64,000 nt of DNA from Serratia ficaria (GCF_900187015.1 NZ_LT906479.1:496001-560000), one strand, 5' to 3'; shown: positions 31,642 through 42,054, numbered from the stretch's first letter. Notes: generated by a model from the sequence alone, not told the origin. Translations and numbers: made by a program.

Positions 31642-34600
31642 GCCTGGTGAAAAAGATTTGTCTCGGATCCCTGATCGTTCTGCTGTTGCTGATCGGCGGA
31701 GTCGCTTTCCTGCTGGGCACCACCAGCGGTTTGCATATGGTGATTAACGGCGCGGCGCGCTGGGTGCCGGGCCTGGATATCGCCGGCGTCAGCGGCGGCT
31801 GGCGCGATCTGACGCTGAAAGGCGTCAAATACCAGATGCCGGGCGTGACGGTAAATGCCGGGCAGTTCCACCTGTCGCTCGATCTGTCCTGCTTCAAGCG
31901 CAGCTCGCTGTGCGTCAATGCCCTGACCGCGCAGGACGTGGACGTGGTGGTGAAAACCAAAGAGATGGCGCCGTCTGCGCCGGTCGAGGAGACCAGCGAG
32001 CCGACCACCAATCTCAGCACGCCATACCCGATTACCCTGCGCATGCTGGCGTTGAACAACGTCAAGGTCAGCGTCGATGACACCGCGATTTCCCTGGGCG
32101 AGTTCCGCACCGGCGCCCAGTGGCAGGAACGCGCGCTGACCCTGATGCCGACCAAAATCAGCGCGCTGCTGATTGCCCTGCCGAAGACGCCGCAGAACCC
32201 CTTGCCGGAGGCGGTGCAGCCGGCGGTAGAGGTGGCGAAACAGGTTGGCGAGCAGGTCGACAAGGCGGCCAAACCGGCGCCGCAGCCGGCAGAACAGCCG
32301 CTGGGCGAAACGCTGAAAGCGCTGTTTGCCAAGCCGCTGCTGCCGGACCTGCCGGAAATTCGCTTGCCGTTGGATATCACCGTCAAGGAAATCAGCGGCG
32401 AACAGCTGCGCCTGACCGGCGATACCGAGGTGCTGATCACCCGCCTGCTGCTGCAGGCCAGCACCAAGGATCAACATATCCAACTGGATAATTTTGACGT
32501 CAAGTCGCCGCAGGGCACGCTGTCCGCACAGGGGCAGGCGACGCTGACCGGCGAGTGGCCGGTGAGCATGGTGGCCAACAGCACGCTGAACATCGATCCG
32601 CTGAAGGGCGAGAAGGTGAAGCTCAACGTCGGCGGCGGGCTGCGCGAAGAGCTGAAGGTGGCGCTCAACCTGTCCGGGCCGGTCGGCGCGCAGCTCGACG
32701 TACAGACGCGCCTGGCCGAGGCTGGCCTGCCGCTGGCGCTGACGCTGCAAAGCAAACAGCTGAAATGGCCGTTGAGCGGCGAATCGCAATATCAGGTCAA
32801 TGATTTCCGCCTGCGCTTTAACGGCAAGGCGACCGACTACGCGTTGTCCACCCGCGCCAATATCAAGGGGCAGGACCTGCCGCCGGCGGTGCTGACGCTG
32901 GATGGCAAGGGCAATGTCGAACAGTTCAAGCTGGAGCGCCTGCGACTGGCCGCGCTGCAGGGCAATACCGACCTCACCGCGCTGGTGGACTGGAGCAAGG
33001 CCATCAGCTGGAATTCGCAGCTGACGCTGAGCGGCATCAACACCGCCAAACAATGGCCGGAATGGCCGGCCCGGCTCGACGGCAAAATCACCACCCGCGG
33101 CAGTTTGTACGGCGGCAGCTGGCAGCTGCAGGTGCCGGTGCTGCAGCTGGACGGCAACGTGAAGCAGAACAAGGTCACGGCGCGCGGTGCGCTGAGCGGC
33201 AACGCCGCCGGGCAGTGGAAGATACCCGGCATCGACCTGACGCTGGGGCGCAATCAGCTCAACGTCAAAGGCCAGCTGGATGAGAAAAGCTGGAACCTGG
33301 ACGCCAATATCGACGCGCCGCATCTCGACGGCGCGCTGCCGGGCCTGGGCGGCACCGCCAAAGGGTTGGTCAAGCTGCGCGGCAACCTGCAGGCGCCGCA
33401 GGTGTTGGCCGACCTGACCGCCTCCGGCCTGCAATGGCAGGCGCTGCGCATCAACCGGGTGAAAATCGACGGCGACGTGCGCTCTACTGACCAGATCCAG
33501 GGGCAGCTGGCGGTGCGCGTTGAGCAGTTGAAGCAGGACGCGCTGGAGGTCAGCCTGCTGACCCTGGACGCCAAGGGCAGCGAGAAGCAGCATCAGCTGC
33601 AGCTGAAGATTGACGGCAAGCCGGTCTCCGGCCAGCTGGCGCTGCAGGGCAGCTTCGATCGCCAGCAACAGCGCTGGCGCGGCAACCTGAACAACACTCG
33701 CTTCGATACCCCGGTCGGCGAATGGCGCCTGACGCGCGCTATCGCGCTGGATTACCTGAATACCGCGCAGAAAATCAGCGTCGGGCCGCACTGCTGGCAG
33801 AACCCGAACGCCGAGCTGTGCGTGCCGAAAACCATCGAGGCCGGCCAGAGCGGCCAGGCCAGCGTGGTGCTTAACCGCTTCGATCTGGCGATGATCAAAC
33901 CTTTCCTCGGCCCGGAAACCGCGCTGAGCGGCGTATTTACCGGCCGGGCCGACGTCAGTTGGAAACCGGGCGGCGCGCTGCCGGAGGCCAAGGTGTCGCT
34001 GGCCGGCAACGGCGTGAAGGTGGTGCAGCAGGTGCAGGGCAACGCGTTGCCGATCGCCTTCGACACCCTGACCCTCAACGCCGGGCTCAACAACGGCCGC
34101 GCACAGGCGGACTGGCTGATCAAGCTGACCAACAACGGTCAGTTCGACGGCAAGATCCAGGTGACCGATCCGCAGGTGCGGCGCGCTATCAGCGGCAACG
34201 TCAACATCGCCAATATCTCGCTGGCGATGATCAACCCGGCGCTGATGCAGGGCGAAAAGGCGGCGGGCATGCTGAACGCCAACCTGCGCCTGGGCGGCAG
34301 CGCGGAGAAACCGCTGGTGTTCGGCCGGCTGGCGCTGGACAAGGTGGATATCGACGGCCACTGGATGCCGTTCGACATGACCGACGGCCGGCTGGCGATC
34401 AATTTCAACGGCATGACCTCGACGCTGGAAGGATTGGTCAGCACCACCCGCGGCCAGCTTAACCTGGCGGGCGACGCCGACTGGCGCGACATCAACGCCT
34501 GGCGCGCGCGCATCGCCGCCAAGGGCGACAAGCTGCGGGTGACGGTGCCGCCGATGATCCGCATCGACGTGTCGCCGGATCTGGTGTTTGAAGCCACGCC

Positions 34601-35456
34601 GCAGCTGTTCTCGCTCAACGGTTCGGTGGATATTCCCTGGGCGCGCATCACGGTGCAGGAACTGCCGGAAAGCGCGGTGGGCGTCTCTTCCGACGAGGTG
34701 ATGCTGGATGACCAACTGAAGCCGATCCAGCCGAAGACGGCGGGGATCCCGATCAACAGCAACCTGATGATCCACGTCGGCGACGATGTGCGGCTGGACG
34801 CCTTTGGCCTGAAGGCCAGGCTGAAGGGCGACCTGAAGGTGGTGCAGGACAAGCAGGGGCTGGGGCTCAATGGCCAGATTGACATCCCTTCCGGCCGCTT
34901 CCATGCTTATGGTCAGGATCTGATCGTTCGCAAGGGGCAACTGATGTTCTCCGGCCCGCCGGATCAGCCGCTGCTCAACATTGAGGCGATCCGTAACCCC
35001 GAATCGACCGAAGACGACGTGACCGCCGGGGTGCGCGTGACCGGCCTGGCGGATGCGCCCAAGCTTGAGGTGTTCTCGGATCCGGCCAAATCGCAGCAGG
35101 AAGCCTTGTCCTACCTGCTTCGCGGCCAGGGATTGAACAGCTCCGGCGCCGACGGCAACGCCATGACCTCAATGTTAATTGGCATGGGGGTTGCACAAAG
35201 TGGTCAACTTGTGGGTAAAATCGGCGAGGCGTTTGGCGTGAGTAATTTGGCCCTGGATACCCAGGGGGTTGGCGACAGCTCCCAGGTTGTCGTGAGCGGC
35301 TATGTTCTCCCAGGCTTACAAGTAAAATATGGGGTGGGCATTTTCGACTCGCTGGCCACGCTGACGTTGCGTTACCGCCTGATGCCTAAGTTGTATCTTG
35401 AAGCGGTGTCTGGTCTCGATCAGGCATTAGATTTGCTCTATCAGTTTGAGTTTTAG
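31638..35456 (+). CDS. tamB: TamB, inner-membrane-anchored AsmA-like bridge protein
   Basis: TamB spans the periplasm and pairs with TamA; recent work also places it, with YhdP and YdbH, in phospholipid transport to the outer membrane. The 1272-residue product has one N-terminal membrane anchor (about residues 9-27, [19 protein letters not shown]), a long beta-rich repeat region, a Lys/Pro/Ala linker (about 190-225) and the conserved TamB C-terminal domain (about 930-1272) ending [13 protein letters not shown]. It overlaps tamA by ATGA, which implies translational coupling. Confidence 0.95.
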   Translation: MSLVKKICLGSLIVLLLLIGGVAFLLGTTSGLHMVINGAARWVPGLDIAGVSGGWRDLTLKGVKYQMPGVTVNAGQFHLSLDLSCFKRSSLCVNALTAQDVDVVVKTKEMAPSAPVEETSEPTTNLSTPYPITLRMLALNNVKVSVDDTAISLGEFRTGAQWQERALTLMPTKISALLIALPKTPQNPLPEAVQPAVEVAKQVGEQVDKAAKPAPQPAEQPLGETLKALFAKPLLPDLPEIRLPLDITVKEISGEQLRLTGDTEVLITRLLLQASTKDQHIQLDNFDVKSPQGTLSAQGQATLTGEWPVSMVANSTLNIDPLKGEKVKLNVGGGLREELKVALNLSGPVGAQLDVQTRLAEAGLPLALTLQSKQLKWPLSGESQYQVNDFRLRFNGKATDYALSTRANIKGQDLPPAVLTLDGKGNVEQFKLERLRLAALQGNTDLTALVDWSKAISWNSQLTLSGINTAKQWPEWPARLDGKITTRGSLYGGSWQLQVPVLQLDGNVKQNKVTARGALSGNAAGQWKIPGIDLTLGRNQLNVKGQLDEKSWNLDANIDAPHLDGALPGLGGTAKGLVKLRGNLQAPQVLADLTASGLQWQALRINRVKIDGDVRSTDQIQGQLAVRVEQLKQDALEVSLLTLDAKGSEKQHQLQLKIDGKPVSGQLALQGSFDRQQQRWRGNLNNTRFDTPVGEWRLTRAIALDYLNTAQKISVGPHCWQNPNAELCVPKTIEAGQSGQASVVLNRFDLAMIKPFLGPETALSGVFTGRADVSWKPGGALPEAKVSLAGNGVKVVQQVQGNALPIAFDTLTLNAGLNNGRAQADWLIKLTNNGQFDGKIQVTDPQVRRAISGNVNIANISLAMINPALMQGEKAAGMLNANLRLGGSAEKPLVFGRLALDKVDIDGHWMPFDMTDGRLAINFNGMTSTLEGLVSTTRGQLNLAGDADWRDINAWRARIAAKGDKLRVTVPPMIRIDVSPDLVFEATPQLFSLNGSVDIPWARITVQELPESAVGVSSDEVMLDDQLKPIQPKTAGIPINSNLMIHVGDDVRLDAFGLKARLKGDLKVVQDKQGLGLNGQIDIPSGRFHAYGQDLIVRKGQLMFSGPPDQPLLNIEAIRNPESTEDDVTAGVRVTGLADAPKLEVFSDPAKSQQEALSYLLRGQGLNSSGADGNAMTSMLIGMGVAQSGQLVGKIGEAFGVSNLALDTQGVGDSSQVVVSGYVLPGLQVKYGVGIFDSLATLTLRYRLMPKLYLEAVSGLDQALDLLYQFEF

Positions 35457-35458
35457 CG

Positions 35459-35806
35459 ATGCGAATAATTGTCTACGGCAGTTTACGACGCAAACAGGGA
35501 AACAGCCATTGGATGACCAACGCCCAATGGCTCGGCGAGCATGAGCTCGAAGGCTATCAGATTTATAATCTGGGCCATTACCCGGCGGCGATCCCTGGAG
35601 AGGGCACGATACATTGCGAGGTGTATCGTATTAACTCATCGATTCTGGCAGAGCTGGACGAACTGAAAAGCAACACCAAGGACTATAAGCGCGAGCTGAT
35701 TCAGACGCCTTATGGGAGTGCGTGGATCTACCTGTATAAACACAGCGTAGACGGTTACCCGCGGATCGACAGCGGTGATTGGCTGAAGCGTCTCGACGAA
35801 AAGTAA
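35459..35806 (+). CDS. ytfP: gamma-glutamylcyclotransferase-fold protein YtfP
   Basis: The 115-residue product belongs to the GGCT/AIG2-like family. It begins MRIIVYGSLRRKQGNSHWM, with the family YGSLR motif, and has an acidic residue near position 65 in AELDELKSNTKDYKRE that matches the proposed catalytic Glu region. The substrate in bacteria is unknown. It starts 2 bases after tamB, so it is the third gene of the tamAB-ytfP operon. Confidence 0.9.
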   Translation: MRIIVYGSLRRKQGNSHWMTNAQWLGEHELEGYQIYNLGHYPAAIPGEGTIHCEVYRINSSILAELDELKSNTKDYKRELIQTPYGSAWIYLYKHSVDGYPRIDSGDWLKRLDEK

Positions 35807-35808
35807 TA

Positions 35809-35839
35809 AAAAAACACCGCTCACCGAGCGGTGTTTTTT
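35809..35839. terminator. bidirectional terminator between ytfP and ppa
   Basis: AAAAAACACCGCTC (35809-35822) and GAGCGGTGTTTTTT (35826-35839) form a perfect 14-base stem around ACC, with A and T runs that serve both converging genes. Confidence 0.92.
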
Positions 35840-35858
35840 CATCGGACGGCGGCAGGAA

Positions 35859-36389
35859 TTACTTCTTGGCGGCGCGTTCGAAAGAGGCGATGATTTCCGC
35901 TTTAGCCGCGGCAGCGTCTGCCCAGCCTTCCACTTTCACCCATTTGCCTTTTTCCAGATCTTTATAGTGCTCGAAGAAGTGGGCGATCTGCGCTTTCAGC
36001 AGCTCCGGCAGGTCGTTCACATCTTTGATGTGATCGTATTCTTTGGTCAGCTTGCTGTGCGGAACGGCAACCAGCTTCGCATCTTCACCGGCTTCGTCGG
36101 TCATCTTCAGTACGCCAACCGGGCGGCAGCGGATCACGGAACCTGGCTGCAGCGGGTAAGGGGTCGGCACCAGCACGTCAACCGGATCACCGTCCAGAGA
36201 CAGGGTGTGGTTGATGTAGCCGTAGTTGCACGGGTAGAACATCGCGGTGGACATGAAGCGGTCAACGAACAGCGCGCCGGTGTCCTTGTCGATTTCATAT
36301 TTGATCGGATCGGCGTTGGCCGGGATTTCGATAACTACGTAGATGTCTTCCGGCAGGTCTTTGCCAGCGGGGACCAGGTTCAAGCTCAT
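35859..36389 (-). CDS. ppa: inorganic pyrophosphatase Ppa
   Basis: Ppa hydrolyses pyrophosphate and drives many biosynthetic reactions; it is an essential cytoplasmic hexamer. The 176-residue product has the standard enterobacterial length. Metal-binding motifs are [20 protein letters not shown] and [16 protein letters not shown], with [12 protein letters not shown] after them. The frame continues far upstream, but the ATG at 36389 gives the family N-terminus [20 protein letters not shown]. Confidence 0.98.
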   Translation of the reverse strand: MSLNLVPAGKDLPEDIYVVIEIPANADPIKYEIDKDTGALFVDRFMSTAMFYPCNYGYINHTLSLDGDPVDVLVPTPYPLQPGSVIRCRPVGVLKMTDEAGEDAKLVAVPHSKLTKEYDHIKDVNDLPELLKAQIAHFFEHYKDLEKGKWVKVEGWADAAAAKAEIIASFERAAKK

Positions 36390-36528
36390 GTCGGTTTCCT
36401 TAATCTTCAAACCAGAAATGGAGTGGCGGCTATTATAGCGGACTCTTTTGCGATTTCCTGCCCTTTTCATCACCCGGAGCCCGGCCGGGGGCCATGGCGA
36501 TAATTTCCAGATTAATCCACCGTCGGCG

Positions 36529-36555
36529 TGAAGTTTTCCCCGGGGATGCCGATAA
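36529..36555 (+). promoter_or_regulatory. near-consensus FliA (sigma-28) promoter for the chemoreceptor gene
   Basis: TGAAGTTT (36529-36536), an 11-base spacer, and GCCGATAA (36548-36555) match the FliA consensus TAAAGTTT-N11-GCCGATAA at 15 of 16 positions. Transcription would begin near 36562 and give a leader of about 84 bases. Flagellar class-3 control of the downstream chemoreceptor is inferred from this motif and the gene's function. Confidence 0.85.
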
Positions 36556-36645
36556 CTTCCGCAAATAATAATGAGCCGGCAAAGGCTGGCTCCGCGTTTT
36601 GCCTCCCCTACGTTGATCTCACTATTCTGAAGCCGGGAAGAACTC

Positions 36646-38199
36646 ATGCTAAAAAAGATTACGGTGAAGGCCGGGCTTATCGCCTTGCTGAGCCTGATGA
36701 CCATGCTGTTGATTATGGTCAGCGTTATCGGCGTAAACGCGATTAACGAAGGATCGCGCTCGCTACATACTCTGAACCAGATCCTCGGCGAAGAGCTGGG
36801 ATCGCTGGCCAACAGTTCCAACCTGACGCTGCGCGCCAGGACCGCCGCCTCGCTGGCGGTGCGCCAGCGGGAAATCGGCCAGATTGAGGTGTCCGACGCG
36901 ACCGTCAGCCGCATCTACGGCTATCTTGAGCAGTCGAAGCGCGAAATGGCGCGCTTCGTGGGCGTCGGCACCGTGACCGAACGCGGGCGCGTGCTGTCCG
37001 GCCGCCTGCAAAACAGCTATCGTGCCTATCTGGAACAGGGCGTGGCGCCGATGGCGGACGCCATCAAGGCCGGCAAGGTCGACGATTACTACCGGATCCA
37101 GGAAACCAAAATCTCCGCGCTGAGCATCGCCTTTGAAAAGGACCTCGGCGATTTCCGCAGCTTCGCCATGAAAATCGGCGAGCAGCGGGTGGATGAGGCG
37201 AAAAGCAACGCCAGCGCCAAGATTAGCCTGATCGTGGTGGCCGGCCTGCTCAGCGTGCTGCTGGCGGTGCTGGCCTGGTTTGCGCTGCGGATCATTATCC
37301 TGCGGCCGCTGGATGATTCCATCGCCCAGCTGGAACATATCGCCGGCGGCGACCTGACCCATCACATCAGCGGCGAAGGGGATACCGAAATGGGCCGCCT
37401 GGTGCGGGCGATGCAGCGCATGCAGCAGGCGCTGGCCGGTTCGGTCAGCAAGGTGCGCGACGCCAGCAGCCAAATCGATACCGGCTCGCGCGAGCTGGCC
37501 GCCGGCAACCTGCATCTGGCTCAGCGCACCGAAGAGTCGGCCGCGTCGCTGGAAGAGACCGCCGCCAGCATGGAGCAGCTGACCTCGACGGTGAAGATGA
37601 ACGCCGAGAACTGCGAGCAGGCCAATCAGCTGGCGCTGAGCGTGTCCGACATCGCCAATCGGGGCAGCGACGTGGTGAGCCAGGTGATGAGCAAAATGCA
37701 GGCGATCACCGACAGCTCCAGGCGCATTGCCGATATCATCAGCGTGATGGACGGCATCGCCTTCCAGACCAACATTCTGGCGCTGAATGCGGCGGTAGAG
37801 GCGGCGCGCGCCGGCGAACAGGGGCGCGGCTTCGCGGTGGTGGCCGGAGAGGTGCGCAATCTGGCGCAGCGCAGCGCCCAGTCGGCCAAAGAAATCAAGG
37901 GGCTGATCGAGGCTTCGCAGAACCGGGTGCAGGAAGGCGAGCAGATGGCGGAATCGGCGGCGAAAACCATGAGCGGCATTACCGGTGAAGTGGGCCGGGT
38001 GACGGCGCTGATGCGCGAGATTTCGGCGGCGACCCGCGAGCAAAGCAGCGGCATCGAACAGGTGAATCTGGCGGTGGCGCAGATGGATCGGGTGGCGCAA
38101 CAGAATGCGGCGCTGGTGGAAGAGTCGGCGGCGGCGACGCGTTCGCTGGAGGATCAGGCCCAGCTGCTGGCGCAGAGCATGGCTGCGTTCAAACTCTAA
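36646..38199 (+). CDS. methyl-accepting chemotaxis protein
   Basis: The 517-residue product is an inner-membrane chemoreceptor. It has a membrane segment at about residues 9-31, a periplasmic four-helix-type ligand domain (about 32-190), a second membrane segment (about 191-215), a HAMP domain (about 216-270) and a cytoplasmic signalling domain with the highly conserved hairpin tip [20 protein letters not shown]. It ends AQSMAAFKL and lacks the NWETF-type pentapeptide that recruits CheR and CheB in high-abundance receptors. The ligand cannot be inferred. It lies between ppa and fbp, where E. coli has the ytfQRT-yjfF sugar transporter. Confidence 0.95.
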   Translation: MLKKITVKAGLIALLSLMTMLLIMVSVIGVNAINEGSRSLHTLNQILGEELGSLANSSNLTLRARTAASLAVRQREIGQIEVSDATVSRIYGYLEQSKREMARFVGVGTVTERGRVLSGRLQNSYRAYLEQGVAPMADAIKAGKVDDYYRIQETKISALSIAFEKDLGDFRSFAMKIGEQRVDEAKSNASAKISLIVVAGLLSVLLAVLAWFALRIIILRPLDDSIAQLEHIAGGDLTHHISGEGDTEMGRLVRAMQRMQQALAGSVSKVRDASSQIDTGSRELAAGNLHLAQRTEESAASLEETAASMEQLTSTVKMNAENCEQANQLALSVSDIANRGSDVVSQVMSKMQAITDSSRRIADIISVMDGIAFQTNILALNAAVEAARAGEQGRGFAVVAGEVRNLAQRSAQSAKEIKGLIEASQNRVQEGEQMAESAAKTMSGITGEVGRVTALMREISAATREQSSGIEQVNLAVAQMDRVAQQNAALVEESAAATRSLEDQAQLLAQSMAAFKL

Positions 38200-38209
38200 G
38201 CGAAAGAAG

Positions 38210-38237
38210 ACGGGAGGGCGGTGGGCCGCCCTCCCGT
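38210..38237. terminator. GC-rich hairpin between the chemoreceptor gene and fbp
   Basis: ACGGGAGGGCGG (38210-38221), loop TGGG, CCGCCCTCCCGT (38226-38237) form a 12-base perfect stem. No T tract is present, so it may act as a 3'-end stabiliser or weak terminator. Confidence 0.6.
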
Positions 38238-38246
38238 ACAGCGGCT

Positions 38247-39251
38247 TTACTCGTCCGGGTTCTCGGCGATAAAGCGCTCGGCGTCTTCGACCATCGAACG
38301 GGTGCCGACGAAGAATGGCGCGCGCTGGTGCAGTTTCACCGGGGTGATGTCCAGAATGCGGTTTTTACCGTCGCTGGCTTTGCCGCCGGCCTGCTCGGCC
38401 AGGAAGGCCATCGGGTTGCACTCATACAGCAGGCGCAGCTTGCCTTGCGGGTGGCTGGCGGTGCTTGGGTAGATGTAGATGCCGCCCTTCAGCAGGTTGC
38501 GGTGGAAGTCGGCAACCAAAGAACCGATGTAGCGCGAAGTATAAGGGCGCTGGGTCGCCTCATCCTGCTCCTGGCAATATTTGATGTATTTCTTCACGCC
38601 GCGAGGGAACTTGATGTAGTTGCCTTCGTTGATGGAATACATGTTGCCGGTTTCAGGGAAGCGAACTTTCTCGTGGGAGAGGCAGAACACGCCCAGAGAA
38701 GGGTCGTAAGTAAAGGCATGCACGCCATAACCGGTGGTGTACACCAGCATGGTGGATGAACCGTAAACCACGTAGCCCGCCGCCACCTGAGCGCTGCCCG
38801 GCTGCAGGAAGTCTTCTTCGGTCACCGGAGTGCCGACCGGGGTGATGCGACGATAGATCGAGAAAATCGTACCGACCGAGACGTTGACATCAATGTTGGA
38901 CGAGCCGTCCAACGGATCCATCAGCACCACATACTTGGCATTTTCTGCACGTTCGCCGTCGAATATCACGATTTCATCTTCTTCTTCAGAAGCGATGCCC
39001 GCAACTTCACCGCGCGCTTTCAACGCCGCTTTCAGCTTTTCGTTAGCGTACAGGTCCAGTTTCATCTGAACTTCGCCCTGTACGTTGGAAACGCCGCTGG
39101 TCCCCAGAATATCAACCAGACCGGCCTTGTTGATATCGCGGTGGATGATTTTGGCGCCCAGTTTAATTGCAGAAAGTAACGCTGTCAGCTCGCCGGTGGC
39201 GTGAGAGAAGTCGTGCTGTTTCTCGACGATAAATTCGCCTAACGTTTTCAT
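38247..39251 (-). CDS. fbp: fructose-1,6-bisphosphatase class 1
   Basis: Fbp converts fructose-1,6-bisphosphate to fructose-6-phosphate in gluconeogenesis. The 334-residue product begins [20 protein letters not shown], carries the metal site [11 protein letters not shown] and [20 protein letters not shown], and the active-site region [20 protein letters not shown]. Length and motifs are standard. It is divergent from mpl and convergent with the chemoreceptor gene. Confidence 0.97.
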   Translation of the reverse strand: MKTLGEFIVEKQHDFSHATGELTALLSAIKLGAKIIHRDINKAGLVDILGTSGVSNVQGEVQMKLDLYANEKLKAALKARGEVAGIASEEEDEIVIFDGERAENAKYVVLMDPLDGSSNIDVNVSVGTIFSIYRRITPVGTPVTEEDFLQPGSAQVAAGYVVYGSSTMLVYTTGYGVHAFTYDPSLGVFCLSHEKVRFPETGNMYSINEGNYIKFPRGVKKYIKYCQEQDEATQRPYTSRYIGSLVADFHRNLLKGGIYIYPSTASHPQGKLRLLYECNPMAFLAEQAGGKASDGKNRILDITPVKLHQRAPFFVGTRSMVEDAERFIAENPDE

Positions 39252-39421
39252 GACACAATCCCTGAATCTACGGATGGATAGCGGTCTGTTAACAAACCGC
39301 CAACGTTTTCGCGAGCAGTGTAGCCCAAAGCCACGCGCTATTCATAGGCAAATCCATTTCTTCTGGACGATTCTGAGCGTTAGAATAAGCTCTAAATCGA
39401 AGCACTCAGATGAGAAACCTA

Positions 39422-40801
39422 ATGCGCATACATATTCTTGGGATCTGCGGCACCTTTATGGGCGGGCTGGCGGTGCTGGCTCGTTCACTGGGGCATGAAG
39501 TCACCGGTTCGGACGCCAATGTCTACCCGCCGATGAGCACGCTGTTGGAGAACCAGGGGATCGATCTTATTCAGGGCTATGATCCGGCCCAGCTGGATCC
39601 GGCGCCGGATCTGGTGATCATCGGCAACGCCATGACGCGCGGCAACCCGTGCGTGGAAGCGGTGCTGGAGCGGGGCATTCCTTACGTTTCCGGCCCGCAG
39701 TGGCTGCACGACTACGTGCTGCGCGATCGCTGGGTGCTGGCGGTTGCCGGCACCCACGGCAAAACCACCACCGCCGGCATGGCCACCTGGATCCTGGAAG
39801 CCTGCGGTTACCAGCCAGGCTTCGTCATCGGCGGCGTGCCGGGCAACTTCGACGTGTCCGCCCGCCTCGGCGGCAGCCCGTTCTTCGTGATCGAAGCCGA
39901 TGAATATGACTGCGCGTTCTTCGACAAGCGTTCCAAGTTTGTCCACTACAGCCCGCGTACGCTGATCATGAACAACCTGGAGTTCGATCATGCCGATATC
40001 TTTGACGATCTGAAGGCGATCCAGAAACAGTTCCACCACCTGGTGCGTCTGGTGCCGGGCAAAGGCAAAATCATCTTGCCGGATAACGACAATCACCTGA
40101 AGCAGGTGATGGCGATGGGGTGCTGGAGCGAGCAGGAACAGGTCGGCGAAGAGGGCGCATGGCGCGCGCAAAAGCTGACGCCGGACGCCAGCCGCTATGC
40201 GGTGTTCCTCAACGGCGAGCAGGTCGGCGAGGTGAATTGGGCGCTGGTGGGCGAGCACAACATGCATAACGGGCTGATGGCCATCGCCGCCACCCGCCAC
40301 GTGGGCGTGCAGCCGGCCGACGCCTGCCGCGCGCTGGGCGACTTCATCAACGCCCGCCGCCGCCTGGAACTGCGCGGCGAAGCCAACGGCGTCACGGTGT
40401 ACGACGATTTCGCCCACCACCCGACGGCGATCCTGGCTACCCTGGCCGCGCTGCGCGGCAAGGTGGGCGGCACGGCGCGCATTTTGGCGGTGCTGGAGCC
40501 GCGCTCCAACACCATGAAAATGGGCATCAGCAAAAATGATTTGGCGCCTTCGCTCGGCCGCGCCGACGAAGTGTTCCTGTTCCAGCCGCACCATATTCCC
40601 TGGCAGGTGGCGGAAGTGGCCGAAGCCTGCGTACAGCCGGCGCACTGGAGCGCCGATCTCGATGCGCTGGTGGAGATGATCGTGAAAACCGCGCAGCCGG
40701 GCGACCACATTCTGGTGATGAGCAACGGCGGCTTCGGCGGCATTCACGATCGCCTGCTGGAAGCGCTGGCGAAGAAGCAGGAGCCGAAAGTCACCTACTG
40801 A
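39422..40801 (+). CDS. mpl: UDP-MurNAc:L-Ala-gamma-D-Glu-meso-DAP ligase Mpl
   Basis: Mpl reuses the murein tripeptide by joining it to UDP-MurNAc, a shortcut in peptidoglycan recycling. The 459-residue Mur-ligase-fold product starts MRIHILGICGTFMGGLAVLA and has the ATP site AVAGTHGKTTTAGMA, the FVIEADEYDCAFFDKRSKF segment, NARRRLELRGEANGVTVYDD and the C-terminal MSNGGFGGIHDRLLE. An in-frame ATG at 39410 would add MRNL; the start at 39422 matches the E. coli protein. Confidence 0.95.
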   Translation: MRIHILGICGTFMGGLAVLARSLGHEVTGSDANVYPPMSTLLENQGIDLIQGYDPAQLDPAPDLVIIGNAMTRGNPCVEAVLERGIPYVSGPQWLHDYVLRDRWVLAVAGTHGKTTTAGMATWILEACGYQPGFVIGGVPGNFDVSARLGGSPFFVIEADEYDCAFFDKRSKFVHYSPRTLIMNNLEFDHADIFDDLKAIQKQFHHLVRLVPGKGKIILPDNDNHLKQVMAMGCWSEQEQVGEEGAWRAQKLTPDASRYAVFLNGEQVGEVNWALVGEHNMHNGLMAIAATRHVGVQPADACRALGDFINARRRLELRGEANGVTVYDDFAHHPTAILATLAALRGKVGGTARILAVLEPRSNTMKMGISKNDLAPSLGRADEVFLFQPHHIPWQVAEVAEACVQPAHWSADLDALVEMIVKTAQPGDHILVMSNGGFGGIHDRLLEALAKKQEPKVTY

Positions 40802-40830
40802 TCGCCAGCGGGATCGCGTCATTTCAGCAT

Positions 40831-40854
40831 AAGGGCCGCCGGCGGCCCTTTTTT
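40831..40854 (+). terminator. intrinsic terminator after mpl
   Basis: AAGGGCCGCC and GGCGGCCCTT form a perfect inverted repeat at 40831-40850, followed by TTTTTT (40849-40854). Confidence 0.85.
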
Positions 40855-40862
40855 GCGCCCAT

Positions 40863-40886
40863 AAAAAAGCCCTCGCGAGCGAGGGC
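40863..40886 (-). terminator. intrinsic terminator for the yhcN-like genes
   Basis: On the minus strand GCCCTCGC (40879-40886), loop TC, GCGAGGGC (40869-40876) is followed by TTTTTT (40863-40868). It lies back to back with the mpl terminator. Confidence 0.85.
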
Positions 40887-41004
40887 AACGGGGTTTCGTC
40901 GGATAGGACGACGATAGGGGCGCCGGAGAGTCGGCGTTTGCGTCAGAACTCGGCAGTGGCAGTGACGAGGGTAATCAGCTCTGCAAACGCGCTCCCCAGC
41001 GTTG

Positions 41005-41268
41005 TTATTTGTAGATCTCGGCGGTAGCGTGGTAGCTGCCTTCATTGCGCGCTTCGATCACGCGGTAGGCTGTGGCGCCCTGTTGGTCCGCTTTATCCGA
41101 CAGCGCCTGGCGAATGTCGGAAGGCGCGCCGTCGATGCCGCTGACGGTGATGGTGCCGACGGATTGCAGATTGCCGACCTGATCGTTAGTGACCAGTTGG
41201 GCGGCCGAAGCGCCGAAAGACACGGCTGACAGCAGGCTGAGCGCGGCGATGGTGGTTTTCATGTTCAT
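41005..41268 (-). CDS. periplasmic DUF1471 protein, YhcN-like (copy A)
   Basis: The 87-residue product has a signal peptide (MNMKTTIAALSLLSAVSFGASA) and a DUF1471 domain with DIRQALSDKADQQGATAYRV and the end HATAEIYK. In E. coli a single yhcN lies beside argR; its product is linked to peroxide and acid stress. Here there are two tandem copies. Over the 65 mature residues this copy and copy B agree at about 49 positions, so they arose by duplication. The gene follows copy B by 123 bases on the same strand and ends before a terminator, so the two may share a transcript. Confidence 0.88.
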   Translation of the reverse strand: MNMKTTIAALSLLSAVSFGASAAQLVTNDQVGNLQSVGTITVSGIDGAPSDIRQALSDKADQQGATAYRVIEARNEGSYHATAEIYK

Positions 41269-41391
41269 GGTATGGGTCCTTTGGCGATAACAGCCTGGAA
41301 GGGCTTGGTAGCGGTTTTTATTCTTGAAGACCGTTATCGGTGGTGCGAAATTCCAGAGATTTATTGCCCGTTTACGGGTAACGCCCGGTAC

Positions 41392-41655
41392 TTATTTGTA
41401 AATTTCAGCGGTCGCGTGGAAGCTGCCTTCGTTGCGCGCTTCGATCACGCGGTACGCCGTGGCCCCTTTGGCGTCGGCTTTATCAGACAGCGCCTGGCGA
41501 ATGTCCGAAGGTGCGGCGGCGACGCCGCTCACGGTAATCACGCCGGCCGGCTGCAGTTTTTCCGCCTGGGAGGCATCAACAGATTGTGCTGCAAATGCGC
41601 CGAAAGAAAGCATTGATAGAAGGCTCATGGCTGCAACGGTAGTTTTAGTATTCAT
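41392..41655 (-). CDS. periplasmic DUF1471 protein, YhcN-like (copy B)
   Basis: This is the upstream member of the tandem pair. The 87-residue product (MNTKTTVAAMSLLSMLSFGA, signal peptide to about residue 22) has DIRQALSDKADAKGATAYRV and ends HATAEIYK. Two adjacent ATGs occur at 41658 and 41655; the second is preferred because it lies 5 bases after the GAGGTGAG ribosome site and gives the same length as copy A. Its 405-base upstream gap holds a TATACT -10-like sequence and a CRP-like palindrome. Confidence 0.88.
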   Translation of the reverse strand: MNTKTTVAAMSLLSMLSFGAFAAQSVDASQAEKLQPAGVITVSGVAAAPSDIRQALSDKADAKGATAYRVIEARNEGSFHATAEIYK

Positions 41656-41695
41656 CATCTCACCTCATCGTATTCTTTTATCAGTTCCAATGAAC

Positions 41696-41723
41696 TGTGA
41701 TTTACGTCACGGAAATGAGTATA
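41696..41723 (-). promoter_or_regulatory. CRP-like palindrome next to a -10 element upstream of yhcN copy B
   Basis: TGTGA-TTTACG-TCACG (41696-41711) matches the CRP pattern TGTGA-N6-TCACA at 9 of 10 specific bases. A minus-strand TATACT lies at 41718-41723, so a transcript start near 41711 would fall inside the palindrome. If CRP binds there and that promoter is used, repression is more likely than activation. This is inference from motifs only. Confidence 0.4.
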
Positions 41724-42007
41724 CATCTAGTAACTCGAAAAATTAATAGTTGGCTAACAGTTTCTAGTGAAACTTTAATCTGGCGATCCTTATTTTTAAT
41801 AACCGGATGGAATAAAAAACGCTTATAAAACGATCTTTCGATGTTAAATTTATGTAATTTCAATAGGGTAAGTGCTTTTGACCAAAAGTGCGGAAGATCG
41901 CAGTCGCTAACGCTGGCGACATGGAAATGTCATTGGAATGTGTTGCAGATGGGCGAAAAGGCAGTATTAAACGTGGTAGGGCAGCGTGGAAAGGTAAAGG
42001 AAGGGTT

Positions 42008-42054
42008 AAATAAGCGCTAACGAAACGCGACCCTTGGCCGCATTTTGTTAGCGC
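42008..42054 (-). terminator. intrinsic terminator for argR
   Basis: On the minus strand GCGCTAACAAAATGCG (42039-42054) pairs with CGCGTTTCGTTAGCGC (42014-42029) with one mismatch and one G-T pair, and TTATTT follows. Confidence 0.75.

Noticed and set aside
31614..34940. Minus-strand open frame of 1108 codons inside tamB
   Set aside because: It is opposite a real gene and rich in Gln, Arg, His and Ala, as expected from the antisense of GC-rich codons; no recognisable domain.
36481..36914. Upstream extension of the ppa frame to 36914
   Set aside because: It would overlap the FliA promoter and the chemoreceptor gene; the family start at 36389 is unambiguous.
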